Below, piece by piece: positions 7,947-14,439 of a DNA stretch of 14,439 nucleotides. The position numbers were made by a program, and so were the translations under genes. Positions within the stretch are counted from its first letter, which is position 1. The number at the start of each line of letters is the position of its first letter. The DNA comes from JAENVT01 sp031404635 (GTDB lineage Bacteria; Actinomycetota; Acidimicrobiia; Acidimicrobiales; Ilumatobacteraceae): NCBI GenBank assembly GCA_031404635.1, contig JANNHY010000252.1, positions 1 through 14,439 of the forward strand, given 5' to 3'. Under the pieces are notes generated by a model. That model worked only from the letters and a program-made list of their open reading frames with translations, was not told the DNA's origin and made no database searches.

Positions 7947-7994
7947 GCGTTCGATCTTTGCGCTGTGTAGACGTCATCGTGGCGCGCCCTCGGA

Positions 7995-10424
7995 TTGAGT
8001 GATTGCGTGCTTCTCGACGACGAACTTCTCACCAACTCGGAACCGCCGGCCAAACCAGCCGAGGCGACGGCCGCGTCGGCCCAACCAGCCCGCAGGATCA
8101 CCCCGACGATTCCCGAGCCGAGAGGCTACCGGCTCAAGAACGCGGTGCTCGGTCCACCGCTGCACACGGAACGACTCGAGAACGAGACGCTCGGCAAGCC
8201 CACCGCGCTCGCCGTGTTCGCCTCCGACAACCTGTCGTCGTCCGCCTACGCGACCGAAGAGATCCTGCGTGTCTTGGTACCGGTGGTGGGCCTTGCCGCG
8301 TTCTCCCTTGTCACGCCGATCACGGTCGCACTGCTCGTCGTTCTCGGGTTCTTGATCCTTTCGTATCGGCAGACCATCAAGGCCTACCCGTCGGCCGGCG
8401 GCGCCTACATCGTCACCCGTGACAACTTTGGTCTTCTCCCGGCCCAGGTGGCCGGCGTAGCCCTGCTGACCGACTACGTGCTCACAGTCGCGGTTTCGGT
8501 GGCGGCCGGCAGTGATGCGCTCGCATCGGCCTTCACCGGGCTGGCCCCGTACAAGCACTGGATCGCCATCGTCTTCGTGGTCTTCATCGCCTACGGCAAC
8601 CTGCGCGGCACCAAGGAGTCGGGAAAGATGTTCGCCCTACCGACGTACTTCTTCATCCTCAACATGTTCGTGTTGCTCGGCGCCGGCCTCGTGCAGGTGA
8701 TCAACTCGTCGCTGGCGCGGGGCAAGACCTCGGGGGTCGAGAACATGGTCGAACTCGGTTCACACCAAGGCAACGGACTGCTCTTGGGCGCCACGGTCTT
8801 TCTGGTGCTGAAGGCGTTCGGCTCCGGTGGCGCGGCCGTCACGGGCGTCGAGGCGATCTCCAACGGAGTGCCAGCGTTTCGGCCGCCGGCGTGGAAGAAC
8901 GCCCGCACCACGCTCGTCATCATGGGATCGTTGCTGGCGGTGATGTTCCTCGGTCTGTCGATGCTCGCCGCACGTACCCGAGCAATGCCGTTCGACGACG
9001 GTGTGCCGTCGGTGATCTCGCAGGTCGGCAAGCTGGTGTACGGCGAAACTCCCCTCGGCCACGCACTGTTCTACGCACTTCAGGCCGGCACGATGCTGAT
9101 CTTGGTCCTTGCGGCCAACACCAGTTTCGCCGACTTCCCCCGCCTCGCCTCGTTCCACGCCGGCGACAACTTCATGCCTCGACAGTTCATGGTCCGCGGG
9201 CACCGCCTGGTGTTCTCCAACGGCATCATCTTCCTTGCTGTGGCGGCGATCGCCACCCTGCTAGCCACCGGTGGCGAGGTCAGCCGACTGATTCCGCTCT
9301 ACGCGATTGGCGTGTTCACCAGCTTCACACTCAGCCAGTCAGGCATGGCCAAGCACCACATCACTCACAAGGAACCCTCGTGGAAGATGGGACTAGCGAT
9401 CAACGGCGTCGGAGCCTTGCTGTCGCTGCTGGTGCTGGTGATCGTGGCGACCGTCAAGTTCCGCGAGGGTGCGTGGGTGATCGTGTTGCTTGTCCCGATC
9501 ATGGTCTACGGGCTCGTGCGTCTCAACCGCGCCTACGAGGCGGAGGACGGCGAACTCCACGAAGATGCTCAGGCTTTGGCTCACGCCCGCACCCTGCGCA
9601 CCCACTCTGTCGTGGTGCTCGTCGACAATCTCGACGCGGCGACGGCCCGCGCCCTGCAGTACGCCCGAACACTTACACCCGACGAGCTGCGCGCTGTTCA
9701 CTTCGATCTCGACTCGTGGAAGACGAGGCTGCTGGAGGACGACTGGCGCGACCTCGGGTTCACCAGGTTCCCGCTCGACATCGTCGAATGCCCCGACCGC
9801 CGCATGCCACGCGCCGCGCTCGAACTGGCGGCAGACATCACCAGCGACGGCGAGACCGAACTGACCATTCTCGTTCCGCGGCGCGAATACAACAAGGTAT
9901 GGCACCGCCTGCTGCACGACCGTTCGTCCGACGCCGTCGCCGCCGCTCTCAGCGACACCCCGCACTGCAGCGTGACGATCGTGCCGTACCACCTTGGACG
10001 GTCACGGACGGCGCCGGCGGCCACCCCCGTTGAGCGGCAGACCCCGACGACCAACGGCAAGAGCGCACGCACCGGGCCGGCGGCGGCAAACGTGTCGACG
10101 GCCGACCTTCCCACCGATCGCACCCCCATTGCCGATCTCGTCTCGCGTCAACGCACCACTGTTGCCGGCCGCGTGCGGGCAATCAGGGTGCAGCCGTGGG
10201 CCGGCAACCCAGCGCTGGAGTGCACCCTCGCCGACGAAACGGGCAGCATCACCGTTGTGTTCTTCGGTCGCCGCGAGATCGGTGGCGTTCGCCTCGGAAC
10301 GATCATGAAGGTCACCGGTGTCGCCGGCGAACACCACGGGATGAGGGCGATCCTCAACCCGGAGTACACCATCATCTCCACGCTGGCGGCACCGACGAAT
10401 CCGGACCATCACCCGGCCAAGTAA
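7995..10424 (+). CDS. kimA: KimA-type APC potassium importer fused to a C-terminal OB-fold domain
   Basis: The first 670 of 809 residues resemble Bacillus KimA (YdaO), a K+/H+ symporter, along their full length. After LGPPLHTE (52-59) comes a 12-helix APC core, then a cytoplasmic domain from about 535 ending in VTIVPYHL, as KimA ends. Positions I recall as K+-coordinating in the KimA structure are kept: Asp78 and Tyr85 in ASDNLSSSAYATEE, Asp160/Tyr161/Thr164/Ser168 in TDYVLTVAVS, Thr283 and Glu286 in TGVEAISN, and Tyr436 in PLYAIGV. Residues 671-718 form a Pro/Thr/Ala-rich linker. Residues 720-795 form a nucleic-acid-type OB-fold (TVAGRVRAIRVQP, ECTLADETGSITVVFFGRR, NPEYTII). Canonical KimA lacks this tail. 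The TTG at 7995 is the longest start; GTG 8007, with GAGTGA just upstream, is an equally good alternative. It follows kdpE by 66 bases. K+ transport is strongly suggested; the role of the OB domain is unknown. Confidence 0.88.
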   Translation: MSDCVLLDDELLTNSEPPAKPAEATAASAQPARRITPTIPEPRGYRLKNAVLGPPLHTERLENETLGKPTALAVFASDNLSSSAYATEEILRVLVPVVGLAAFSLVTPITVALLVVLGFLILSYRQTIKAYPSAGGAYIVTRDNFGLLPAQVAGVALLTDYVLTVAVSVAAGSDALASAFTGLAPYKHWIAIVFVVFIAYGNLRGTKESGKMFALPTYFFILNMFVLLGAGLVQVINSSLARGKTSGVENMVELGSHQGNGLLLGATVFLVLKAFGSGGAAVTGVEAISNGVPAFRPPAWKNARTTLVIMGSLLAVMFLGLSMLAARTRAMPFDDGVPSVISQVGKLVYGETPLGHALFYALQAGTMLILVLAANTSFADFPRLASFHAGDNFMPRQFMVRGHRLVFSNGIIFLAVAAIATLLATGGEVSRLIPLYAIGVFTSFTLSQSGMAKHHITHKEPSWKMGLAINGVGALLSLLVLVIVATVKFREGAWVIVLLVPIMVYGLVRLNRAYEAEDGELHEDAQALAHARTLRTHSVVVLVDNLDAATARALQYARTLTPDELRAVHFDLDSWKTRLLEDDWRDLGFTRFPLDIVECPDRRMPRAALELAADITSDGETELTILVPRREYNKVWHRLLHDRSSDAVAAALSDTPHCSVTIVPYHLGRSRTAPAATPVERQTPTTNGKSARTGPAAANVSTADLPTDRTPIADLVSRQRTTVAGRVRAIRVQPWAGNPALECTLADETGSITVVFFGRREIGGVRLGTIMKVTGVAGEHHGMRAILNPEYTIISTLAAPTNPDHHPAK

Positions 10425-10428
10425 CGAA

Positions 10429-10443
10429 ACCGCCCAACGCGGT
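10429..10443 (-). terminator. Hairpin between convergent kimA and pilB ends
   Basis: ACCGC and GCGGT pair around a 5-nt loop. Read on the minus strand, the stem is followed by TTCGTT, giving a weak intrinsic-terminator shape about 10 bases after the pilB stop. A second small inverted repeat (GTAAC/GTTAC, 10442-10456) overlaps it. In this 28-bp convergent gap the structure could serve both genes. Confidence 0.35.
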
Positions 10444-10452
10444 AACACTCGG

Positions 10453-12207
10453 TTACGAGACGTACACGCTATGAATGACCTCCTCGATGGTGGTGACGTC
10501 GTCCGCCACCAGCGCCATCGCTTCGGTGCTCATCGTGCGCATGCCGAGCGAGATGGCGGCCGAGCGCACTTCCTGGGGCGAGGCCGAAGTCACGATGAGT
10601 TGGCGGATCTCGTCGGTGACAGCGAGCACCTCGTAGACGCCGACGCGCTCGCGGTAACCGGTGTTCGAGCAGTAGTTGCAGCCGACACCGTGCACGAACG
10701 TCTCCTTCGGCGGACCGCCGAGGAGTTCGTACTGCCTTCGCTCCTCGGGTGGCGGCTCGTACGCCACGACGCACGAGGGACAGATCCTGCGGACGAGTCG
10801 TTGGCCGACGACCCCGACGAGCGACGACGACACGAGGAACGGTTCGATCCCCATGTCGATCAGCCGAAACAGCGCCGACGTCGCCTCAATGGCGTGGAGC
10901 GATGACATCACCAGGTGTCCGGTCAATGCCGACTGGATTGCGATTCGCGCCGTCTCAGCGTCGCGAATCTCGCCGACGAGGATGACGTCGGGGTCCTGTC
11001 GAAGGATCGACCTGAGTCCGCTGGCGAAGTTGACATCGGCTTGCAGGTTGATCTGCATCTGATTGATCGAAGGGAACACGTATTCGACCGGGTCTTCGAT
11101 CGTCATCACGTTCAGTTCACTCCGGGTGATCTCCGCCAGTGTCGCGTACAGGGTGGTCGTCTTGCCGGAACCGGTAGGGCCGCTGCACAGGATCATCCCA
11201 TAAGGCTTGCGCACGATCGACAGATACCGATCGTGCGTGGCAGGGGGCATGCCGAGTTCGGACAGTTGTTTCATCAATCGACTCTTGTCGAGCAATCGGA
11301 GGACAGCGGTCTCACCCCAGATGGTCGCGCCGGTAGCAACGCGCACGTCGACGCCGGCGCCGTCGATCGTCATCTCGAACTGGCCGTCCTGCGGACGTCG
11401 CCGCTCGACGATGTCCATGTCTGCCATTATCTTGATGCGACTCACCAACTCGGGGCCGGTTGACGCCGGAAGGCGCAGCACCTCGCGCAGCGCACCGTCG
11501 ACCCGATATCGGATGCGGATCTGCCGATCGGTCGGCTCGACGTGGATGTCGGAGGCCCGATCACGCAAGGCCTGAATCACGATCTTGTTGACGAGTTGGA
11601 TGATCGGTGCGTCGTCGGTCGCACCGAGGACCGCCTCGATGTCGTGCTGTTTATCGGCGGCTGTGTCCCAGAACTGCTTGACATGGTCGTCGCTGTCGCT
11701 CAGCACGCGGTAGTAGGAGTTGAGAGCCGTCACCACGTCGTCGACCGAAGCGAGGTAGACGTTCACCTTGGTCACGTCGAGTCGTGCGAGCGCCTCGCGC
11801 ACCGCGGCACTGGCACCATCGGATACGGCGACGTCGAGGGCGCCGTCGATGACGCGCAGGGGCACGATTCGGAGACGACGAGCCACCGTTTCATTGACGA
11901 GGGCGAGTGCGTCAGCCGTAGGACGCACGGCCCGAAGGTCGACGGTCGGCAATCCGAGTTGGGTCGCAAGCGCGTCTGTCAATGTTCGGGCATCGAGCAT
12001 GTGCTGTTCGACGAGGATTGCACCCAACTGCCGGCCGGATTCCATCTGCAGGTTCAGCGCTCCGGCAAGTTGTTCGGGCAGCAAACCGTGCTCCGACACC
12101 AGCACCTCGCCAAGCCTCGGCCTCTCCTCGGGGGAGACCATGGGAGTTACGTACGCGGCCGGGGCGACCGCCGGCGCGGGTTCGCTCCTTTTTGCCCACC
12201 TGCTCAC
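10453..12207 (-). CDS. pilB: Type IV pilus assembly ATPase PilB (GspE family)
   Basis: This 584-residue cytoplasmic hexameric ATPase powers pilin polymerisation. A MshEN/GspE-N type domain (about 28-165) is followed by the core: SDIHVEP (219-225), arginine-rich RIRYRVDG (231-238), Walker A GPTGSGKT (343-350), Asp-box IEDPVEY (370-376), Walker B DPDVILVGEIRD (405-416), His-box TGHLVMSSLHA (429-439), and four zinc-type cysteines (476, 479, 510, 513) in CPSC and CNYC. Assembly rather than retraction is indicated by the N-terminal domain and the cysteine motif, both absent from PilT. The GTG start at 12207 is preceded at some distance by GAGGT. The usual MshEN repeats are altered: RLGEVLVSEHG has one extra residue before the glycine, and the second repeat has H/M there. 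It diverges from pilC. GspE of a type II secretion system is the alternative, but the prepilin neighbours and absence of secretin genes favour a pilus. Confidence 0.92.
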   Translation of the reverse strand: MSRWAKRSEPAPAVAPAAYVTPMVSPEERPRLGEVLVSEHGLLPEQLAGALNLQMESGRQLGAILVEQHMLDARTLTDALATQLGLPTVDLRAVRPTADALALVNETVARRLRIVPLRVIDGALDVAVSDGASAAVREALARLDVTKVNVYLASVDDVVTALNSYYRVLSDSDDHVKQFWDTAADKQHDIEAVLGATDDAPIIQLVNKIVIQALRDRASDIHVEPTDRQIRIRYRVDGALREVLRLPASTGPELVSRIKIMADMDIVERRRPQDGQFEMTIDGAGVDVRVATGATIWGETAVLRLLDKSRLMKQLSELGMPPATHDRYLSIVRKPYGMILCSGPTGSGKTTTLYATLAEITRSELNVMTIEDPVEYVFPSINQMQINLQADVNFASGLRSILRQDPDVILVGEIRDAETARIAIQSALTGHLVMSSLHAIEATSALFRLIDMGIEPFLVSSSLVGVVGQRLVRRICPSCVVAYEPPPEERRQYELLGGPPKETFVHGVGCNYCSNTGYRERVGVYEVLAVTDEIRQLIVTSASPQEVRSAAISLGMRTMSTEAMALVADDVTTIEEVIHSVYVS

Positions 12208-12397
12208 GCGTGATCACACCTCATTGACGACATCCTCGCACAACGAAGGGGCAGATCAGACGGACAACGGCTACTGAATGGAACTCCTACGAAGGCCTTT
12301 GGTCCCTCCTCGTCGGGTACTAGGGCCCTGTCCGTTGACACCGCTCGTTGCTTCAGGTGTGCGGCCCGCATGTCGATGAATGGTTAGAGGAATGAAC
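12208..12397. promoter_or_regulatory. Divergent pilB/pilC regulatory region
   Basis: These 190 bp form the largest non-coding stretch in the window and must hold both pilus promoters. It contains a DevR/DosR-like 14-mer (12293-12306), an 8-bp palindrome AGGGCCCT (12322-12329) and a TTGACA hexamer (12335-12340) with no good -10 partner at 16-18 bp. AGAGGA (12385-12390) is the pilC ribosome-binding site. I see no known riboswitch. Confidence 0.5.
12293..12306 (-). promoter_or_regulatory. DevR/DosR-like box
   Basis: On the minus strand this reads GGGACCAAAGGCCT, which fits the mycobacterial DevR/DosR-type pattern GGGAC-N4-G(G/T)CC(C/T) with the right spacing. It lies about 86 bp from the pilB start and about 92 bp from the pilC start. 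A response regulator of the NarL/LuxR class could bind here. This is a pattern match only, with no regulator gene in the window. Confidence 0.3.
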
Positions 12398-13540
12398 ATG
12401 CATGCTCTAACTCATGATCCCGTCGCCGTAGCAACCGGCAGCGGCGCGGAGCACCGGCCCGACGTGGCCGTGCGGAAGTCGAAGCCGTTGTTCAGCATCG
12501 GCCAGACCGTCAAACCGCACGTCGTGATGGCGTTCTCACGCCAATTGTCTTCGTTCTTCGAAGCCGGTATCTCGATCGTGGATGCACTCGAGATCGTCGG
12601 CCAACAATCCTCGTCTCCCGTGATGCGCACAGTCGTCGCCGACATACGTTCGTCGGTCCTTCGCGGAACCAGCTTCGTCGATGCCGTGGACGCGCATCCC
12701 GACGTCTTTCCGGCGTACTACCGAGCGATGTTGGTGTCGGCTGAGTACACCGGAAATCTCGACTCCGTGCTGTCGCAGTTGTCCACCTACCTCGAGCGTG
12801 ATATCGCCGCCCGTCGTCAGGTGAAGAGTGCCTTGACGTACCCGATCGTGGTGTTCATCGTCGCCGTGGCGGCAATGATCGTGATGTCGGTCTTCGTTCT
12901 GCCGAAGTTCAGCGGCCTGTACCGCAGCCTCGGTGCAAAGCTTCCATTGCCGACGCGGATGCTGCTGGGCATCACCGACTTCATCACGGGCTACTGGCCG
13001 ATGATGCTGGGTTCGATGGCTGTCGTCATCATTCTGCTGGTGGTTGCCATCGGAGGCGCCCGGGGCAAGCGTCGCCGTGACGTCTTGGCGATGAGGCTGC
13101 CGGTGGTCGGAAACCTGTTCCACCTCATTTCACTCGAACGGTTCTGTCGCGTGCTGTCGTCACTGTCGACGGCTGGAGTGCCGCTGCCGGAGGCGATCCG
13201 GGTGTCGGCTGCAAGCACGAACAACTCGATATTCGAGACGCAAATGTCGGACGTGCGCGACACGTTGATTCGCGGCGGCGGTCTGTATGAACCAATGGCC
13301 GAGACCGGCCTCTTCCCCATCGCCGCCCGCCAGATGATCCAGGTCGGCGAACGTACCGGCCGGCTGGGGCAGCAACTCTCGAAGGCCGCCGGCTACTACG
13401 AACGCGAGGTCAACTTCACGATGAAGAAGGCGACCGACCTGTTCGCACCCATAGTCATCATGTTCGTCGGTCTCATCGTCGGTTTCGTCGCCGTGGCACA
13501 GGTCGCCGCGATGTACAGCATCTTTGGCCAGGTCAAATGA
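12398..13540 (+). CDS. pilC: Type IV pilus inner-membrane platform protein PilC (GspF family)
   Basis: PilC is the integral-membrane platform on which PilB acts to assemble pilin. The 380 residues contain two GspF domains. The first is FSRQLSSFFEAGISIVDALEIV to SALTYPI (about 45-145); the second is ISLERFCRVLSSLSTAGVPLPEAI to the C-terminal region (about 240-350). Three membrane segments lie at about 145-167, 202-224 and 350-372, with the typical LPKFSGLYRSLGAKLPLPTRMLL stretch after the first. Length is normal. Three clustered ATGs are possible (12380, 12392, 12398). I chose 12398 because AGAGGA ends seven bases before it, whereas it touches 12392 and lies downstream of 12380. It diverges from pilB, and the prepilin gene follows after 77 bases. 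An inverted repeat spans its stop codon. Confidence 0.91.
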   Translation: MHALTHDPVAVATGSGAEHRPDVAVRKSKPLFSIGQTVKPHVVMAFSRQLSSFFEAGISIVDALEIVGQQSSSPVMRTVVADIRSSVLRGTSFVDAVDAHPDVFPAYYRAMLVSAEYTGNLDSVLSQLSTYLERDIAARRQVKSALTYPIVVFIVAVAAMIVMSVFVLPKFSGLYRSLGAKLPLPTRMLLGITDFITGYWPMMLGSMAVVIILLVVAIGGARGKRRRDVLAMRLPVVGNLFHLISLERFCRVLSSLSTAGVPLPEAIRVSAASTNNSIFETQMSDVRDTLIRGGGLYEPMAETGLFPIAARQMIQVGERTGRLGQQLSKAAGYYEREVNFTMKKATDLFAPIVIMFVGLIVGFVAVAQVAAMYSIFGQVK

Positions 13541-13561
13541 GAGCACTTCAGACCGGGCCAA
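13524..13561 (+). other. Long inverted repeat spanning the pilC stop, ahead of the prepilin gene
   Basis: TTGGCCAGGTC (13524-13534) and GACCGGGCCAA (13551-13561) pair over 11 positions with one mismatch, leaving a 16-nt loop that holds the pilC TGA. There is no T-run. It lies 56 bases before the prepilin start. An mRNA-stability or partial-termination structure separating pilC from the highly expressed pilin is plausible. Confidence 0.45.
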
Positions 13562-13617
13562 TGACAACAAGCACACTCCCGCCGCACATCCACGGCACAA
13601 AAGAAAAGAGAAACGAA

Positions 13618-14001
13618 ATGTTCGGCAACTCAACCATCACCAGGCATCAAGTCGATCGGGACGATAAAGGTTTCACCTTGATCGAAATCCTGATCGCGAT
13701 CGTCCTGATCGGAGTCCTGTCGGCCGTTGCCGTGGTCGGCATCGGCAACATGCTCAGCACGGGCTCGAACTCAGCGTGCGAGGCGTCAAAGGATGCGTCG
13801 AAGGCGGCGTCGACCGTGTACTTCGCATCCAACAGCAACAAGTACCCGGTCAGCTTTACCCAGCTGACGGCTGCCCCCGCGGCGTTGGAGCTGCCAGCCT
13901 CGGTCACGTTCGTCGACCCACTGGTGGCAACGAACGGCACGTGGAAATTGACGATGACGGACGTAGCAGTCACCAAAGCGCCCACCTTCACGTGCAGCTG
14001 A
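13618..14001 (+). CDS. Type IV prepilin (probable major pilin)
   Basis: This 127-residue secreted pilus subunit has an 18-residue charged leader (MFGNSTITRHQVDRDDKG). The class III cleavage site G-FTLIE follows, with Phe at +1 and Glu at +5 of the mature protein. One hydrophobic helix of about 22 residues (FTLIEILIAIVLIGVLSAVAVV) comes next. The prepilin peptidase would cut after Gly18, leaving 109 residues. The mature protein has only two cysteines, at about 36 and 108; the second is next to the C-terminus, so a single disulfide closing the globular domain is likely. The frame is open further upstream to 13537, but ATG 13618 has an AAAAGAG ribosome-binding site seven bases away and gives a normal leader. 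It follows pilC. Its small size and position suggest the main pilin, though a pseudopilin cannot be excluded. Confidence 0.85.
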   Translation: MFGNSTITRHQVDRDDKGFTLIEILIAIVLIGVLSAVAVVGIGNMLSTGSNSACEASKDASKAASTVYFASNSNKYPVSFTQLTAAPAALELPASVTFVDPLVATNGTWKLTMTDVAVTKAPTFTCS

Positions 14002-14012
14002 GTTGAACAACT

Positions 14013-14035
14013 GCCGCTCGGGTAGCGCAAGCGGC
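14013..14035 (+). other. Hairpin between the two prepilin genes
   Basis: GCCGCT and AGCGGC form a perfect 6-bp stem with an 11-nt loop, starting 12 bases after the first prepilin stop. There is no T-run. It may trim or stabilise the 3' end of the major-pilin message and lower expression of the gene behind it. Confidence 0.35.
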
Positions 14036-14095
14036 CCGGGCGGATATTGCGGACTACTGACGATCCCCTATGACACCAACCAGACCGGAGTGATG

Positions 14096-14439
14096 ATGCG
14101 AGCGCGAGGAGACGGCGGCGAGACGCTGATCGAGATCCTGCTCACAGTCGTGATCGTCGGTCTGACCATCACCGCGTTGATCTCCAGTCTCGCCACCGCG
14201 GGTAACGCCGGCAACGTGCAACGAATCAGCGTCCAAGCCGATGTCGTGATGCGCAACTATGCAGAAGCCATAAAGGCCGCCGTCCAGAAAGACTGTGTCG
14301 CCAGGCCTACCTACGTAGTCATCGACCCGACCACTTTGCCTTCCGGGTTCGCTCCTCCTACCGGCGCCGACGGCGACTGCCCGGATATCGGGACCGTCCA
14401 ACCGTTGACGCTGACGGTCATTGGCCCAATGGGGTTTCG
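14096..14439 (+). CDS. Second prepilin-like protein (minor pilin/pseudopilin), 3' end beyond the window
   Basis: The first 114 codons are present and open to the window end. The leader is very short (MRARGDGG). Next comes GETLIEILLTVVIVGLTITALISSLATAG, a prepilin cleavage motif followed by one hydrophobic helix. Gly is at -1 and Glu at +5 as required, but +1 is Glu rather than the usual Phe or Met. The visible globular part contains two cysteines (DCVARP and DCPDIG). It follows the first prepilin by 94 bases. The ATG at 14096 is favoured over the ATG at 14093 because GGAG (14087-14090) then sits five bases upstream. A minor pilin that initiates or decorates the fibre is the best guess; cleavage should be tested given the acidic +1 residue. 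Confidence 0.78.
   Translation, partial: MRARGDGGETLIEILLTVVIVGLTITALISSLATAGNAGNVQRISVQADVVMRNYAEAIKAAVQKDCVARPTYVVIDPTTLPSGFAPPTGADGDCPDIGTVQPLTLTVIGPMGF

Noticed and set aside
7929..7994. ydaO/c-di-AMP riboswitch before the kimA-like gene
   Set aside because: The 66-base space is too short for that aptamer and none of its conserved blocks is seen.
10140..10424. OB-fold region as a separate gene
   Set aside because: It is in frame with the transporter, with no stop, ribosome-binding site or likely start between them, so it reads as a fusion.
12322..12329. Palindrome AGGGCCCT as an operator
   Set aside because: An 8-bp GC-rich palindrome is easily expected by chance and its flanks do not continue the symmetry.
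12335..12340. TTGACA as the -35 of a pilC promoter
   Set aside because: No TANNNT-like -10 occurs at 16-18 bp downstream, so the hexamer alone is not enough.

Overview
The window is about 14.4 kb of GC-rich, densely coding DNA with GTG and TTG starts beside ATG. The gene content suggests an actinobacterium, probably of the Acidimicrobiia/Ilumatobacter type. Supporting signs are the large NAD-glutamate dehydrogenase, an actinobacterial-style KdpD that starts directly at its P-loop, an OB-fold family I associate with actinobacterial potassium loci, and a compact PilB/PilC/prepilin locus. The lineage is an inference; there is no rRNA or other marker gene. I saw no IS elements, CRISPR array, tRNA or phage genes, and no gap above 300 bases.

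Layout. (1) Positions 1-3495, minus strand: the first 24 codons of glutamyl-tRNA synthetase (gltX, cut by the window edge) lie downstream of a short-form NAD-dependent glutamate dehydrogenase. (2) Positions 3562-4717, plus strand: a VIT1/CCC1-family Fe/Mn transporter, then a small cysteine-containing DUF2237 protein. (3) Positions 4780-10424, plus strand: a potassium module made of kdpD and kdpE (4-nt overlap) followed by a KimA-type APC potassium transporter whose C-terminus is fused to an OB-fold domain. (4) Positions 10453-14439: a type IV pilus locus, with pilB on the minus strand diverging from pilC, a prepilin and a second prepilin-like gene cut by the right edge.

The most notable part is region 3. 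KdpDE normally controls the KdpFABC ATPase, but no kdpFABC is present here and the gene directly behind kdpE is kimA-like. A tandem repeat (TCTTGACG / TCTTAACG, 11-nt period) overlaps the kdpE stop, just ahead of the transporter. This is the geometry expected of an OmpR-family operator. The model is a self-contained potassium circuit in which KdpD senses, KdpE binds the repeat and KimA-OB imports K+. The OB-fold fusion adds an unexplained cytoplasmic nucleic-acid- or ligand-binding module. Both KdpD (USP domain) and KimA belong to families with c-di-AMP-binding members.

The pilus genes are arranged for differential expression. pilB has its own convergent end with kimA, pilC and the pilins run the other way, and an 11-nt-arm inverted repeat spans the pilC stop ahead of the prepilin. 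The 190-bp pilB/pilC divergent region holds a DevR/DosR-like 14-mer.
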